Source: Chania multitudinisentens RB-25 (lineage in GTDB: Bacteria > Pseudomonadota > Gammaproteobacteria > Enterobacterales > Enterobacteriaceae). Taken from it: 64,000 nucleotides of DNA. Below the pieces are notes generated by a model that worked only from the letters and a program-made list of their open reading frames with translations, was not told the DNA's origin and did no database searches. The DNA lies in contig NZ_CP007044.2 in the NCBI RefSeq assembly GCF_000520015.2, positions 3,162,001-3,226,000 on the forward strand. Reading direction: 5' to 3'. The translations under genes were made by a program, and so were the position numbers. Below, piece by piece: positions 43,051-51,688 of the stretch (positions are counted from its first letter, which is position 1; each line of letters begins with the position of its first letter).

Positions 43051-44190
43051 ATGATAAAGGAGAATGACGCATTTTTCCAAAACGGCGTTAATCGCCGTGA
43101 TTTTATGAAGCTTTGTGCGGCGTTGGCCGCCAGCATGGGGCTCAGCAGCAAAGCGGCGGCTGAAATCGCACAATCTGTCGGGGCACCACGGCGGCCACCG
43201 GTGATCTGGATTGGTGCTCAGGAATGTACGGGGTGCACGGAATCATTACTGCGGGCTACCCATCCAACGATTGAAAACCTGCTGCTTAATGTGATCTCCA
43301 TGGAGTATCACGAAGTACTTTCTGCCGCTTTCGGTGAACAGGCGGAAGAGAACAAACACCGCGCGATTGAGCAATACAAAGGCCAATATGTATTGGTGGT
43401 TGATGGCTCTATCCCAATGAAGGACGGTGGCATTTACTGCATGGTGGCAGGCCAACCGATTGTGGATCACATCCGTAATGCCGCAGAACATGCGGCGGCG
43501 GTGATCGCCATCGGTTCCTGTGCCGCTTGGGGCGGCGTTGCCGCCAGCGGGGCCAACCCTACCGGGGCGGTCAGCCTGCAAGACGTCCTACCGGGCAAGA
43601 CCGTGATCAATATTCCCGGTTGCCCACCGAACCCACACAACTTTTTGGCCACGGTTGCGCACGTTATCACCTATCAACGGCCACCGGCGCTGGATGCGAA
43701 AAATCGCCCCGAATTCGCTTATGGTCGCCTGATACACGAGAACTGTGAACGCCGCCCGCATTTTGATGCTGGGCGCTTCGCTAAAGAGTTCGGTGATGAC
43801 GGGCACCGCCAAGGTTGGTGTCTCTATCACCTCGGCTGCAAAGGGCCAGAAACTTACGGCAACTGTTCAACGCTGGAGTTTTGCGACGTGGGCGGTGGCA
43901 TCTGGCCGGTAGGGATTGGGCACCCCTGTTACGGCTGTAACGAACAGGGCATCGGTTTTACCAAAGGTATCGCGCAACTGGCGAACGTTGAAAACCCCAC
44001 CCCACGCAACGCCAAACCGGCGGTACAAAATACAGAAGGGGGTCATGTCAGCCCAACGGCAGTGGGGTTGCTGGGAGGAGTGATCGGGCTGGTGGCAGGG
44101 GTTAGCCTGATGACGGTAAGGGAACTGGGGCGGCAGCAAAAACAACAGCGTAAAGATAACGATAACGAGTCGCCGCCGCGCAAGGAGTAA
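43051..44190 (+). CDS. hybO: Hydrogenase-2 small subunit
   Basis: A 379-residue NiFe-hydrogenase small subunit, nearly collinear with E. coli HybO. The twin-arginine signal is NRRDFMKLCAALAASMG. The proximal cluster is in GAQECTGCTESLLRATHP, other cluster cysteines are in CPPNPHNFLATVAH, CKGPETYGNCSTLEFCD and GHPCYGCNE. A C-terminal transmembrane helix (GLLGGVIGLVAGVSLMTV) anchors it. It passes electrons from the active site of HybC to HybA. It starts at ATG 43051 and heads the hyb-hyp operon downstream of an FNR box. Confidence 0.96.
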   Translation: MIKENDAFFQNGVNRRDFMKLCAALAASMGLSSKAAAEIAQSVGAPRRPPVIWIGAQECTGCTESLLRATHPTIENLLLNVISMEYHEVLSAAFGEQAEENKHRAIEQYKGQYVLVVDGSIPMKDGGIYCMVAGQPIVDHIRNAAEHAAAVIAIGSCAAWGGVAASGANPTGAVSLQDVLPGKTVINIPGCPPNPHNFLATVAHVITYQRPPALDAKNRPEFAYGRLIHENCERRPHFDAGRFAKEFGDDGHRQGWCLYHLGCKGPETYGNCSTLEFCDVGGGIWPVGIGHPCYGCNEQGIGFTKGIAQLANVENPTPRNAKPAVQNTEGGHVSPTAVGLLGGVIGLVAGVSLMTVRELGRQQKQQRKDNDNESPPRKE

Positions 44191-44193
44191 GCC

Positions 44194-45198
44194 GTGAAAC
44201 GACGTCACTTTCTAAAACTGGCCTCCTGTAGCGCACTCTTGGTGGGCAGTACCCCGCCAGCGTTGGCGGGGGCGGAGAATAAGGCACCGATCCCCGGTGC
44301 GTTGGGGATGCTGTACGACTCAACGCTGTGCGTCGGTTGCCAGGCTTGTGTGAGCAAATGTCAGCAAATTAACCACAGCGATAACCCAGAACATGGCGAA
44401 ACCTATGCCCATGCGGGCAATGAAGCCACCTGGTCGAACAACGACAAACTCAGCCCCTATACCAATAACGTTATTCAGGTGTGGAGCAGCGGCGCAGGCA
44501 CCCATAAAGATCGGTTGGAAGAGGGTTATGCCTACATCAAGAAACAGTGCATGCACTGTGTTGATCCCAATTGCGTTTCGGTTTGCCCGGTACAAGCGCT
44601 GAGGAAAGACCCGAAAACCGGCATTGTGCACTACAACCCGGATGTTTGTACCGGTTGCCGCTACTGCATGGTGGGTTGCCCGTTCAACGTACCGAAATAC
44701 GACTACGACAACCCGTTCGGCAAAATCCACAAATGTGAACTGTGCAACCAGAAAGGGATTGAGCGCCTGGATCAGGGCGGGCTGCCTGGCTGTGTGGAAG
44801 TGTGCCCGACCGGCGCGGTGATCTTCGGTACGCGTGAGCAACTGTTGGCGGAGGCCAAACAGCGCCTGGCACGCAAGCCGGGGGAAAGTTACCGTTTCCC
44901 ACGCCAGACATTGCAGGGCGATGACCACTACGAACATGCAATCCCGCACTATCAACCGCATCTCTATGGTGAAGAAGAGGGTGGAGGGACACAGGTGCTG
45001 GTGCTGACCGGGGTGCCTTTTGAAAAACTGGGCCTGCCGCCGCTGGAACCGCTTTCGACGGGTGCACGTTCCGAACATGTACAGCATTCTCTGTATAAAG
45101 GCATGGTATTGCCACTGGCCGCTTTGGTGGGGATCACCTTCCTGGTACAGCGCAACACGCGTAAAGAGAAGAAGGAAGATGAACATGACGACGCATAA
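44194..45198 (+). CDS. hybA: Hydrogenase-2 ferredoxin-like subunit
   Basis: A 334-residue periplasmic protein with a twin-arginine-like signal (KRRHFLKLASCSALLVG). Four cysteine clusters are seen, for example CVGCQACVSKC, CMHCVDPNCVSVCP, CTGCRYCMVGCP and CELCNQ ... CVEVCP, holding four 4Fe-4S centres. A C-terminal helix (GMVLPLAALVGITFLV) anchors it. It relays electrons between HybO and the membrane protein HybB. It starts at GTG 44194 after AAGGAG, three bases past hybO. Confidence 0.95.
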   Translation: MKRRHFLKLASCSALLVGSTPPALAGAENKAPIPGALGMLYDSTLCVGCQACVSKCQQINHSDNPEHGETYAHAGNEATWSNNDKLSPYTNNVIQVWSSGAGTHKDRLEEGYAYIKKQCMHCVDPNCVSVCPVQALRKDPKTGIVHYNPDVCTGCRYCMVGCPFNVPKYDYDNPFGKIHKCELCNQKGIERLDQGGLPGCVEVCPTGAVIFGTREQLLAEAKQRLARKPGESYRFPRQTLQGDDHYEHAIPHYQPHLYGEEEGGGTQVLVLTGVPFEKLGLPPLEPLSTGARSEHVQHSLYKGMVLPLAALVGITFLVQRNTRKEKKEDEHDDA

Positions 45199-46384
45199 AG
45201 CACACCCACTTGGCGGAAAGTTGGTGAGTTGGCCAGTGATGCTGCTAGCTCCCTTTGCGGTGCTGTGTGCCTTGTTGATCCTGAAACGTTTGGTGTTGGG
45301 GTTGGGGGCAGTTTCCGATCTGAATGGTGGCTACCCTTGGGGCATCTGGATCGCTTTTGATCTGCTGGTGGGCACCGGTCTGGCCTGTGGCGGTTGGGCG
45401 CTGGCCTGGGCGGTGTATGTATTTAACCGTGGCGAATACCATCCGTTGGTGCGCCCGGCGCTGTTGGCCAGCCTGTTCGGTTATACGCTGGGTGGGCTGT
45501 CGATCACCATTGACGTCGGTCGCTACTGGAACCTGCCTTACTTTTATATTCCAGGGCATTTCAACACCTCTTCCGTACTGTTTGAAACCGCCGTCTGTAT
45601 GACGATTTACATCGGCGTGGTGGCGCTGGAGTTTGCCCCGGCGCTGTTTGAACGCCTGGGTTGGAAGGTCTCCCTAAAATGGCTGAATAAGGCCATGTTC
45701 CTGATCATTGCATTGGGTGCCTTGTTACCGGCCATGCACCAGTCATCGATGGGGTCGTTGATGATTGCGGCGGGTATCAAGGTGCATCCGCTGTGGCAAA
45801 GCTACGAAATGCTGCCGCTGTTTTCATTATTGACGGCGGGCATTCTGGGTTTCTCGATTGTGATCTTCGAAGGTTCGCTGGTGCAGGCGGGGCTACGCGG
45901 GAAAGGTGCGCAAGAGACACCGCTGTTTACCCGCATGAGCTACATCATTGATGTCATTCTGCTGCTGTTTATTGTGCTGCGTTTTGGTGAACTGCTCGTG
46001 CGCAACAAGACCGGCTATTTGTGGCATCTCGATCGTTTCGCCCTGTTTTTCTGGTTGGAAATCGGCCTGATGTTGTTGCCGCTGCTGCTTTTCCGCTGGA
46101 AGCGGAATCGCAGTGATTCACGCCTGCTATTTATCGGGGCGCTAAGCATGATCTGCGGTGCAGCCTTGTGGCGGTTGAATTACTCGCTGCTGGCCTATGA
46201 TCCCGGCAACGGGTACGGCTATTTCCCAACGGCCAGCGAACTGCTGATCTCCATCGGCTTCGTGGCGATAGAAGTGTGCGCCTACATCCTGTTGCTCAGG
46301 TTGTTACCGGTACTGCCTGCACATCAACATACGCATAAAAACAACCAGATAGAGGTAGAGCATGAGCCAACGCATCACCATTGA
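45185..46384 (+). CDS. hybB: Hydrogenase-2 quinone-reactive integral membrane subunit
   Basis: A 399-residue NrfD/PsrC-type membrane protein with about ten helices (GGYPWGIWIAFDLL, TIDVGRYWNLPYFYIPGHFN, LGALLPAMHQSSMGSLMI). It passes electrons to menaquinone or ubiquinone. The start ATG 45185 is preferred over ATG 45179 because AGGA lies 7 bases upstream; it overlaps hybA by 14 bases. A long upstream frame is only an overlap of hybA. The last residues are His-rich (PAHQHTHKNN ... HEPTHHH), an addition not present in E. coli HybB. Confidence 0.95.
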   Translation: MTTHKAHPLGGKLVSWPVMLLAPFAVLCALLILKRLVLGLGAVSDLNGGYPWGIWIAFDLLVGTGLACGGWALAWAVYVFNRGEYHPLVRPALLASLFGYTLGGLSITIDVGRYWNLPYFYIPGHFNTSSVLFETAVCMTIYIGVVALEFAPALFERLGWKVSLKWLNKAMFLIIALGALLPAMHQSSMGSLMIAAGIKVHPLWQSYEMLPLFSLLTAGILGFSIVIFEGSLVQAGLRGKGAQETPLFTRMSYIIDVILLLFIVLRFGELLVRNKTGYLWHLDRFALFFWLEIGLMLLPLLLFRWKRNRSDSRLLFIGALSMICGAALWRLNYSLLAYDPGNGYGYFPTASELLISIGFVAIEVCAYILLLRLLPVLPAHQHTHKNNQIEVEHEPTHHH

Positions 46385-48056
46385 TCCCGTTACCCGTATT
46401 GAGGGGCATTTACGGATTGACTGCGAAATTGAAGACGGCAAGGTGGTTAAAGCCTGGTCTTCCGGCACCATGTGGCGCGGCATGGAAGAGATTGTTAAAG
46501 GCAACGATCCCCGCGATGCCTGGATGATTGTTCAGCGGATTTGCGGGGTATGTACCACTATCCATGCTTTGGGGTCGGTGCGTGCGGTAGAAAATGCCCT
46601 GGGGATGGAGGTGCCGGTCAATGCGCAGTATATCCGCAATATTATTACGGCGGCTCACAGCATCCACGATCACATTGTGCATTTTTATCAGCTCTCTGCG
46701 CTGGATTGGGTTGATGTCACTTCCGCGTTGCAAGCCGATCCGCAAAAAGCCGCTGATTTACTGAGTGGCCTGTCAAGCTGGCCACTCAACAGCGCCGCTG
46801 AATTCAGCCGGGTACAGCAGAAGATTAAAGATCTGGTTGCCAGTGGCCAGCTTGGCATCTTTGCCAATGGCTATTGGGGGCATCCGGCAATGGCGCTGCC
46901 GCCGGAGGTGAATCTGATCGCGGTCGCTCACTACTTACAGGCATTGGAATGCCAGCGTGATGCTAACCGGGTGGTGGCGATACTGGGGGGGAAAACGCCG
47001 CATATTCAAAATCTGGCGGTGGGCGGCGTAGCTAACCCGATCAATCTGGATGCGCCTAGCGTGCTGAACCTTGAACGCCTGATGTACCTGAAAACCTTTA
47101 TCGATCGCCTCGGTGACTTTATCGAGCAGGTGTATCTGGTGGACAGCGCGGTGATCGCGGCGCATTACCCTGGCTGGTTGGCGTTGGGCAAAGGGGCTGA
47201 CTGCTATCTTTGTGTGCCGGAGCTGCCGATTGACCGTAAAGGTGACACCTTCCTGATGCCCGGCGGCTACCTGGATAACGGCACGTTTCGTCCGATTGCC
47301 AGCCAGCGCGATGAGTATCTGGTGAATGGGATTCAGGAGAGCGGTAAACATGCCTGGTATCAGGACGACCAACCGTTAGCCCCGTGGGAAGGGCTGACTC
47401 GCCCGCATTACACCGGTTGGCAAGAGGATGGCAAGTATTCCTGGGTGAAATCCCCCACCTTTTACGGCAAAGCGGTGGAGATGGGGCCATTAGCCTGGTT
47501 GATGTGCACCCTGCAAGCGGAGCATCCGCCAACGCAGAAATACTTTGCGCGCGCCAGCGGCGCCTATCAGGTGCTAACGGGCAATCCATTGAGCGCGGAA
47601 CAGCTGCCATCAACATTAGGCCGGATTGTCGGGCGCACGGTGCATGCCTGTGTGCTGCATGAGACTTTGGGCCAACAGTGGCAGGCGTTGGTGGAAAATA
47701 TCGGTAAAGGCGATCATGAAACCTTTATCCGGCCCAATATTCCATTGACCGGCGAAATTCGCGGCGTTGGTTTTATCGAAGCACCGCGCGGTTCGCTGTC
47801 TCATTGGGTGGTGATCAAGGATGGCAAGATCGCCAATTATCAGACGGTAGTGCCTTCCACCTGGAATGCCGGGCCAAGGAACCATAATGATGAACCCGGC
47901 CCTTACGAGCGTTCGCTGGTGGGCACCCCGGTGGCCGATCCAGCCAAACCGCTGGAGGTGGTGAGAACCATTCATTCCTTCGATCCCTGCATGTCTTGTG
48001 CCGTGCATATCGTGGATACCACGGGTAATGAAGTGACGAGAGTCAAGGTGTTGTAA
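46362..48056 (+). CDS. hybC: Hydrogenase-2 large subunit
   Basis: A 564-residue NiFe catalytic subunit. The nickel ligands are in RICGVCTTIH (L1 motif) near residue 60 and DPCMSCAVH (L2) near the end. The 15-residue tail VDTTGNEV... after the conserved His is removed by HybD. Other family blocks include GHLRIDCEIEDGKV. It overlaps hybB by 23 bases, and its stop overlaps the hybD start. It oxidises H2 in the periplasm after export with HybO, needing no signal of its own. Confidence 0.96.
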   Translation: MSQRITIDPVTRIEGHLRIDCEIEDGKVVKAWSSGTMWRGMEEIVKGNDPRDAWMIVQRICGVCTTIHALGSVRAVENALGMEVPVNAQYIRNIITAAHSIHDHIVHFYQLSALDWVDVTSALQADPQKAADLLSGLSSWPLNSAAEFSRVQQKIKDLVASGQLGIFANGYWGHPAMALPPEVNLIAVAHYLQALECQRDANRVVAILGGKTPHIQNLAVGGVANPINLDAPSVLNLERLMYLKTFIDRLGDFIEQVYLVDSAVIAAHYPGWLALGKGADCYLCVPELPIDRKGDTFLMPGGYLDNGTFRPIASQRDEYLVNGIQESGKHAWYQDDQPLAPWEGLTRPHYTGWQEDGKYSWVKSPTFYGKAVEMGPLAWLMCTLQAEHPPTQKYFARASGAYQVLTGNPLSAEQLPSTLGRIVGRTVHACVLHETLGQQWQALVENIGKGDHETFIRPNIPLTGEIRGVGFIEAPRGSLSHWVVIKDGKIANYQTVVPSTWNAGPRNHNDEPGPYERSLVGTPVADPAKPLEVVRTIHSFDPCMSCAVHIVDTTGNEVTRVKVL

Positions 48057-48556
48057 TGCGTATTTTGGTGTTGGGTATCGGCAATCTGTTATTGAGCGAT
48101 GAAGCGGTCGGCGTGCGCATCGTTGAAGCCCTGGAACAGCGCTTTGCACTACCAGCCTGCGTTGAGGTGTTGGACGGCGGCACTTCCGGGATGGAGCTGA
48201 TGGAAACCATGGCCGATCGAGACCATCTGATCGTGGCTGATGCGGTGCTGACCGGCCACGCACCTGGCAGCGTGGTGGTGTTGCACGATGAAGAAATCCC
48301 CGCGCTGTTTACCCGCAAGGTTTCTCCACATCAGTTGGGGTTATCGGATGTGTTGATGGCGCTGCGTTTAACCGGGGAATTCCCCCGGCGCTTGACGTTG
48401 ATTGGCGTGGTGCCAGCCTCGCTGGAGCCGGGAATTGGTCTGACTCCGCTGATTACTCAGGCGATTGAGTCAGCATTGGCGCAGGTGTTGGTGGCACTGC
48501 AACTCAGCGGCGTACCGATTGTGTTAAAGGAGGCCGCCAATGCCCAATGTGATTAG
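48056..48556 (+). CDS. hybD: Hydrogenase-2 maturation endopeptidase
   Basis: A 166-residue peptidase that cleaves the HybC C-terminal tail once nickel is inserted. Its nickel-sensing ligands correspond to E. coli HybD E16, D62 and H93 and are found at E16, D62 and H92 (one residue shorter before the His). The N-terminus MRILVLGIGNLLLSDEAVG is family-typical. Its ATG overlaps the last base of the hybC stop. Confidence 0.95.
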   Translation: MRILVLGIGNLLLSDEAVGVRIVEALEQRFALPACVEVLDGGTSGMELMETMADRDHLIVADAVLTGHAPGSVVVLHDEEIPALFTRKVSPHQLGLSDVLMALRLTGEFPRRLTLIGVVPASLEPGIGLTPLITQAIESALAQVLVALQLSGVPIVLKEAANAQCD

Positions 48557-49022
48557 CGGTTTTCAAACCAATCCGGCCCCACGCTTGGAAGCCGCGTTTC
48601 AGGCGATCGCTGCCGCTAGTATGCGCGAACTGCCCTTTTTTCATCCACAGATGCCGATTCGCGCCTGTGGTTTTCAACTGTTTGAACAGCAATGGATCGG
48701 CTGCATGCTCACACCCTGGATGCTCAGCCTGATGGTGCTTCCTGGTCCGCAGCAGCAGTGGGCACCCTGTAGGGTCGGAGAAAAATTGGCGCTGGCGCTG
48801 CCCTGCGGCAACGTTAATTTTACCCATGGGCACATTGATGACTGCGGGCACTATCTGGCCTGTTCGCTGATGTCGCCGCTGGAAAACTCGCTGGGCGCAG
48901 AACAGGCGCAGGCATTGGCGGAAAACAGCGTCCGCATGGTGCTGTCGTTACCGGTGGTAGACAACAGTATTCCAAGCAATCCAGGGCGGCGTGCGCTGTT
49001 TCGGCTGCCACGGGGGAACTGA
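48540..49022 (+). CDS. hybE: Hydrogenase-2 assembly chaperone
   Basis: A 160-residue HybE-family protein, a chaperone that helps coordinate small-subunit (HybO) folding and Tat export. Recognisable family blocks are RELPFFHPQMPI, IGCMLTPWMLSLMVLPG and the C-terminal RRALFR. It starts at ATG 48540 after AAGGAGG, overlapping hybD by 17 bases. Confidence 0.92.
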   Translation: MPNVISGFQTNPAPRLEAAFQAIAAASMRELPFFHPQMPIRACGFQLFEQQWIGCMLTPWMLSLMVLPGPQQQWAPCRVGEKLALALPCGNVNFTHGHIDDCGHYLACSLMSPLENSLGAEQAQALAENSVRMVLSLPVVDNSIPSNPGRRALFRLPRGN

Positions 49023-49026
49023 ACCG

Positions 49027-49368
49027 ATGCATGAAATCAGCCTGTGCCTGAGTACGATAGAACTGATTGAGCAACAGGCCAGGCAGCACGGTGCCCGGCG
49101 GGTAACGGCGGTTTGGCTGGAGATCGGCGCGCTGTCTTGTATTGAAGAACATGCCCTGCGTTTCAGCTTTGCCAGCGCCAGCCGCCGGACGCTGGCAGAA
49201 GGTTGCCAACTGCATCTGAGTGTGCAACCGGCGCGCGCCTGGTGTTGGGATTGCAGCGCCAGCATCGTGATTGAGCGGCATAACGAGGCCTGCCCACACT
49301 GTGGCAGCCATGTTCTGCGCATTGAGAGCGGCGAGAGCCTACGATTAAAACAATTAGAAGTGGAATGA
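49027..49368 (+). CDS. hypA: Hydrogenase nickel incorporation protein HypA/HybF
   Basis: A 113-residue nickel metallochaperone. The Ni-binding N-terminal MHE is intact, and the zinc site has CWDC ... CPHCG. In E. coli the hydrogenase-2-linked paralogue is called HybF. It works with HypB to load nickel into HybC. It starts at ATG 49027, four bases after hybE; an upstream frame start is spurious. Confidence 0.93.
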   Translation: MHEISLCLSTIELIEQQARQHGARRVTAVWLEIGALSCIEEHALRFSFASASRRTLAEGCQLHLSVQPARAWCWDCSASIVIERHNEACPHCGSHVLRIESGESLRLKQLEVE

Positions 49369-49387
49369 ATTTAAGAGGTCAAATTTT

Positions 49388-50308
49388 ATGTGTACAACTT
49401 GCGGTTGCGCCAGCGGAGAAAAAACCATCGAAGGGGATGATTATCACGGCCATGATAACGATCATCATCATGCCCACCACCATCACGGCCATGCCGGGCA
49501 GGCGATAACGATCCATCACCACCATCATTATTACCATCAGGGTGACGTTCATCACCATTACGCCAGTGTTGAAGCGCTGCCGTTTGCTCCCGAAGTACAG
49601 CAGCACTCGCAAGATCTGCATTATGGTCATGGCGCTGCAGGGAGCCATGCTCCAGGTATCGGGCAGCGCCGGTTACTACAGATCGAACAGGATGTGCTGA
49701 GTAAAAATAATCATCTGGCGGCGCATAACCGTGAACACTTTGCCGCGCAGAATATCCTGGTGCTGAATTTGGTTTCCAGCCCAGGATCTGGCAAAACCTC
49801 CTTGCTGACGACCACGTTGCAATATCTGGCAGATAAAGTGCCCTGTGCGGTGATCGAAGGCGATCAGCAAACCAGCAATGATGCGGAGCGTATCCGTGCA
49901 ACGGGTGTACCGGCAATTCAGGTGAACACCGGTAAGGGCTGCCACCTGGATGCGCAGATGGTACATGATGCGGCTCATCGGTTGCCCTTGCAGGACAACA
50001 GCCTGTTGTTTATTGAAAACGTCGGCAATCTGGTATGTCCTGCCAGTTTTGATCTGGGGGAGAGGCATAAAGTGGCGTTGCTCTCGGTCACCGAAGGAGA
50101 GGATAAGCCACTCAAATATCCGCATATGTTTGCTGCCGCAACGCTGATGATTATCAATAAAATCGATCTACTGCCTTATGTCGATTTCTCGGTTGAGCAA
50201 TGTATTAACTATGCTCGGCAGGTTAATCCAGCCATTCAGGTTATTACCCTGTCGGCCACCAGCGGCGAAGGAATGGATCTCTGGCTCGACTGGTTGGAGG
50301 AGCAGTAA
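49388..50308 (+). CDS. hypB: Hydrogenase nickel incorporation GTPase
   Basis: A 306-residue GTPase. It has the N-terminal CxxCxC nickel site (MCTTCGC) and a strongly His-rich stretch with 19 His between residues 20 and 57, able to store nickel. The GTPase part has Walker A SSPGSGKTSLL, EGDQQTSND and NKIDLLP. It delivers nickel with HypA. Its stop overlaps the hypC start by one base. Confidence 0.95.
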   Translation: MCTTCGCASGEKTIEGDDYHGHDNDHHHAHHHHGHAGQAITIHHHHHYYHQGDVHHHYASVEALPFAPEVQQHSQDLHYGHGAAGSHAPGIGQRRLLQIEQDVLSKNNHLAAHNREHFAAQNILVLNLVSSPGSGKTSLLTTTLQYLADKVPCAVIEGDQQTSNDAERIRATGVPAIQVNTGKGCHLDAQMVHDAAHRLPLQDNSLLFIENVGNLVCPASFDLGERHKVALLSVTEGEDKPLKYPHMFAAATLMIINKIDLLPYVDFSVEQCINYARQVNPAIQVITLSATSGEGMDLWLDWLEEQ

Positions 50309-50586
50309 TGTGTCTCGGTGTACCCGGTAAAGTGATTAGCGTTGGCGAAGATCTGCATCAATTGGCAACGGTCGATGTCTGCGGTGTGTCGCTCAGGGTT
50401 AACATTGCGCTGGTGTGTGAAGATTCACCGCAGGCGCTGATCGGCCAGTGGGTATTGGTACACGTCGGGTTCGCCATGAGCCTGCTCGATGAACAGGAGG
50501 CGTTGGAGATGCTCGCTGCGTTGGAGCAACTGCGCGCGGTCGGGCTCGAACGGCCGATGCCGGAGGGCAAAGATGCGCTACATTGA
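50308..50586 (+). CDS. hypC: Hydrogenase assembly chaperone HypC/HybG
   Basis: A 92-residue small chaperone with the essential N-terminal MCLGVPG (Cys2 binds the Fe(CN)2CO unit and HybC precursor). In E. coli the hydrogenase-2-specific paralogue is HybG. It carries the iron centre from the HypD complex to the large subunit. It overlaps hypD by 14 bases. Confidence 0.93.
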   Translation: MCLGVPGKVISVGEDLHQLATVDVCGVSLRVNIALVCEDSPQALIGQWVLVHVGFAMSLLDEQEALEMLAALEQLRAVGLERPMPEGKDALH

Positions 50587-51688
50587 TGAATTCCGCGATC
50601 CGGCGCTGACCGAAGCACTATTGCAACGCATTGCACAACTGATGCTCTTGATGCCTGAACGGCAGCAGCTACCGCTGCAAATCATGGAGGTCTGCGGCGG
50701 CCATACCCATGCGATTTTCAAATTCGGGCTCGATCGGTTGTTGCCGGATAACCTGGAGTTTATCCACGGGCCGGGTTGCCCGGTATGCGTTTTGCCGATG
50801 GGGCGCATCGATAGCTGCCTGGAGATTGCCGCGCACCCTGAGGTGATTTTCTGCACCTATGGCGACGCTATGCGCGTGCGTGGGCGCCATGGATCGCTGC
50901 TGGATGCTCGGCGGCAGGGTGCCGATATTCGAGTGGTGTACTCACCGTTGGATGCCCTGCAACTGGCGGCAGACAATCCACAGCGCGAAGTGGTGTTTTT
51001 CGGCCTGGGTTTCGAAACCACCATGCCCGCCAGCGCCCTGACTTTGCAACAGGCGCGGCGGCGCAGCCTGACTAACTTCAGCCTGTTTTGCCAGCATATT
51101 ACCCTGATCCCCACTTTGCGCAGCCTGTTACAGCAACCTGATGTACGGATTGACGGTTTTCTGGCCCCAGGCCACGTCAGCATGGTGATCGGTAATGCGC
51201 CTTATGGTTTTATCGCTGAGAATTACCATAAACCGCTGGTGGTTACGGGGTTTGAACCGTTGGATATTCTGCAAGGGTTGTTGATGCTGCTGGAACAACT
51301 GCATGCTGGCCGTAGCGCGGTTGAGAATCAGTACCGGCGTATTGTGCCGGAGCAGGGCAACCGCCTGGCACAGCAGGCGTTGGCAGAGGTGTTTTGCCTG
51401 AAGGCGAGCAGCGAATGGCGTGGTTTGGGGGAAATTGCCCATTCCGGCGTACAGCTCACGCCGGGTTATGCCGAGTTTGACGCCGAACGGCGTTTTCACC
51501 CCCAGGCACAGCAGGTGGCGGACGATCCGCGTTCGCGCTGTGGCGAGGTGCTAACCGGGCGTTGCAAGCCGGACGCCTGCCCGCTGTTTGGTAAACAATG
51601 CACGCCAAGTAATGCTTTTGGTGCGCTGATGGTGTCATCGGAAGGGGCCTGTGCGGCTTATTATCAATACCGCAGGGAGACGGCCTGA
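50573..51688 (+). CDS. hypD: Hydrogenase iron-centre scaffold protein
   Basis: A 371-residue iron-sulfur protein on which the Fe(CN)2CO group is built. Motifs are EVCGGHTHAIFKFG, GPGCPVCVLP, the GFEPLDILQG segment and the C-terminal 4Fe-4S cysteines in RCGEVLTGRCKPDACPLFGK. The start ATG 50573 is chosen because it gives the family N-terminus MRYIDEFRDP; the frame extends further upstream without reason. Confidence 0.95.
   Translation: MRYIDEFRDPALTEALLQRIAQLMLLMPERQQLPLQIMEVCGGHTHAIFKFGLDRLLPDNLEFIHGPGCPVCVLPMGRIDSCLEIAAHPEVIFCTYGDAMRVRGRHGSLLDARRQGADIRVVYSPLDALQLAADNPQREVVFFGLGFETTMPASALTLQQARRRSLTNFSLFCQHITLIPTLRSLLQQPDVRIDGFLAPGHVSMVIGNAPYGFIAENYHKPLVVTGFEPLDILQGLLMLLEQLHAGRSAVENQYRRIVPEQGNRLAQQALAEVFCLKASSEWRGLGEIAHSGVQLTPGYAEFDAERRFHPQAQQVADDPRSRCGEVLTGRCKPDACPLFGKQCTPSNAFGALMVSSEGACAAYYQYRRETA

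Noticed and set aside
45020..45184. N-terminal extension of hybB
   Set aside because: It lies in hybA and encodes nothing like HybB; the start with proper ribosome-binding site is 45185.
44320..45186. Open frame of 288 codons opposite hybA
   Set aside because: hybA is unmistakable on the plus strand; the antisense frame has no known domain.
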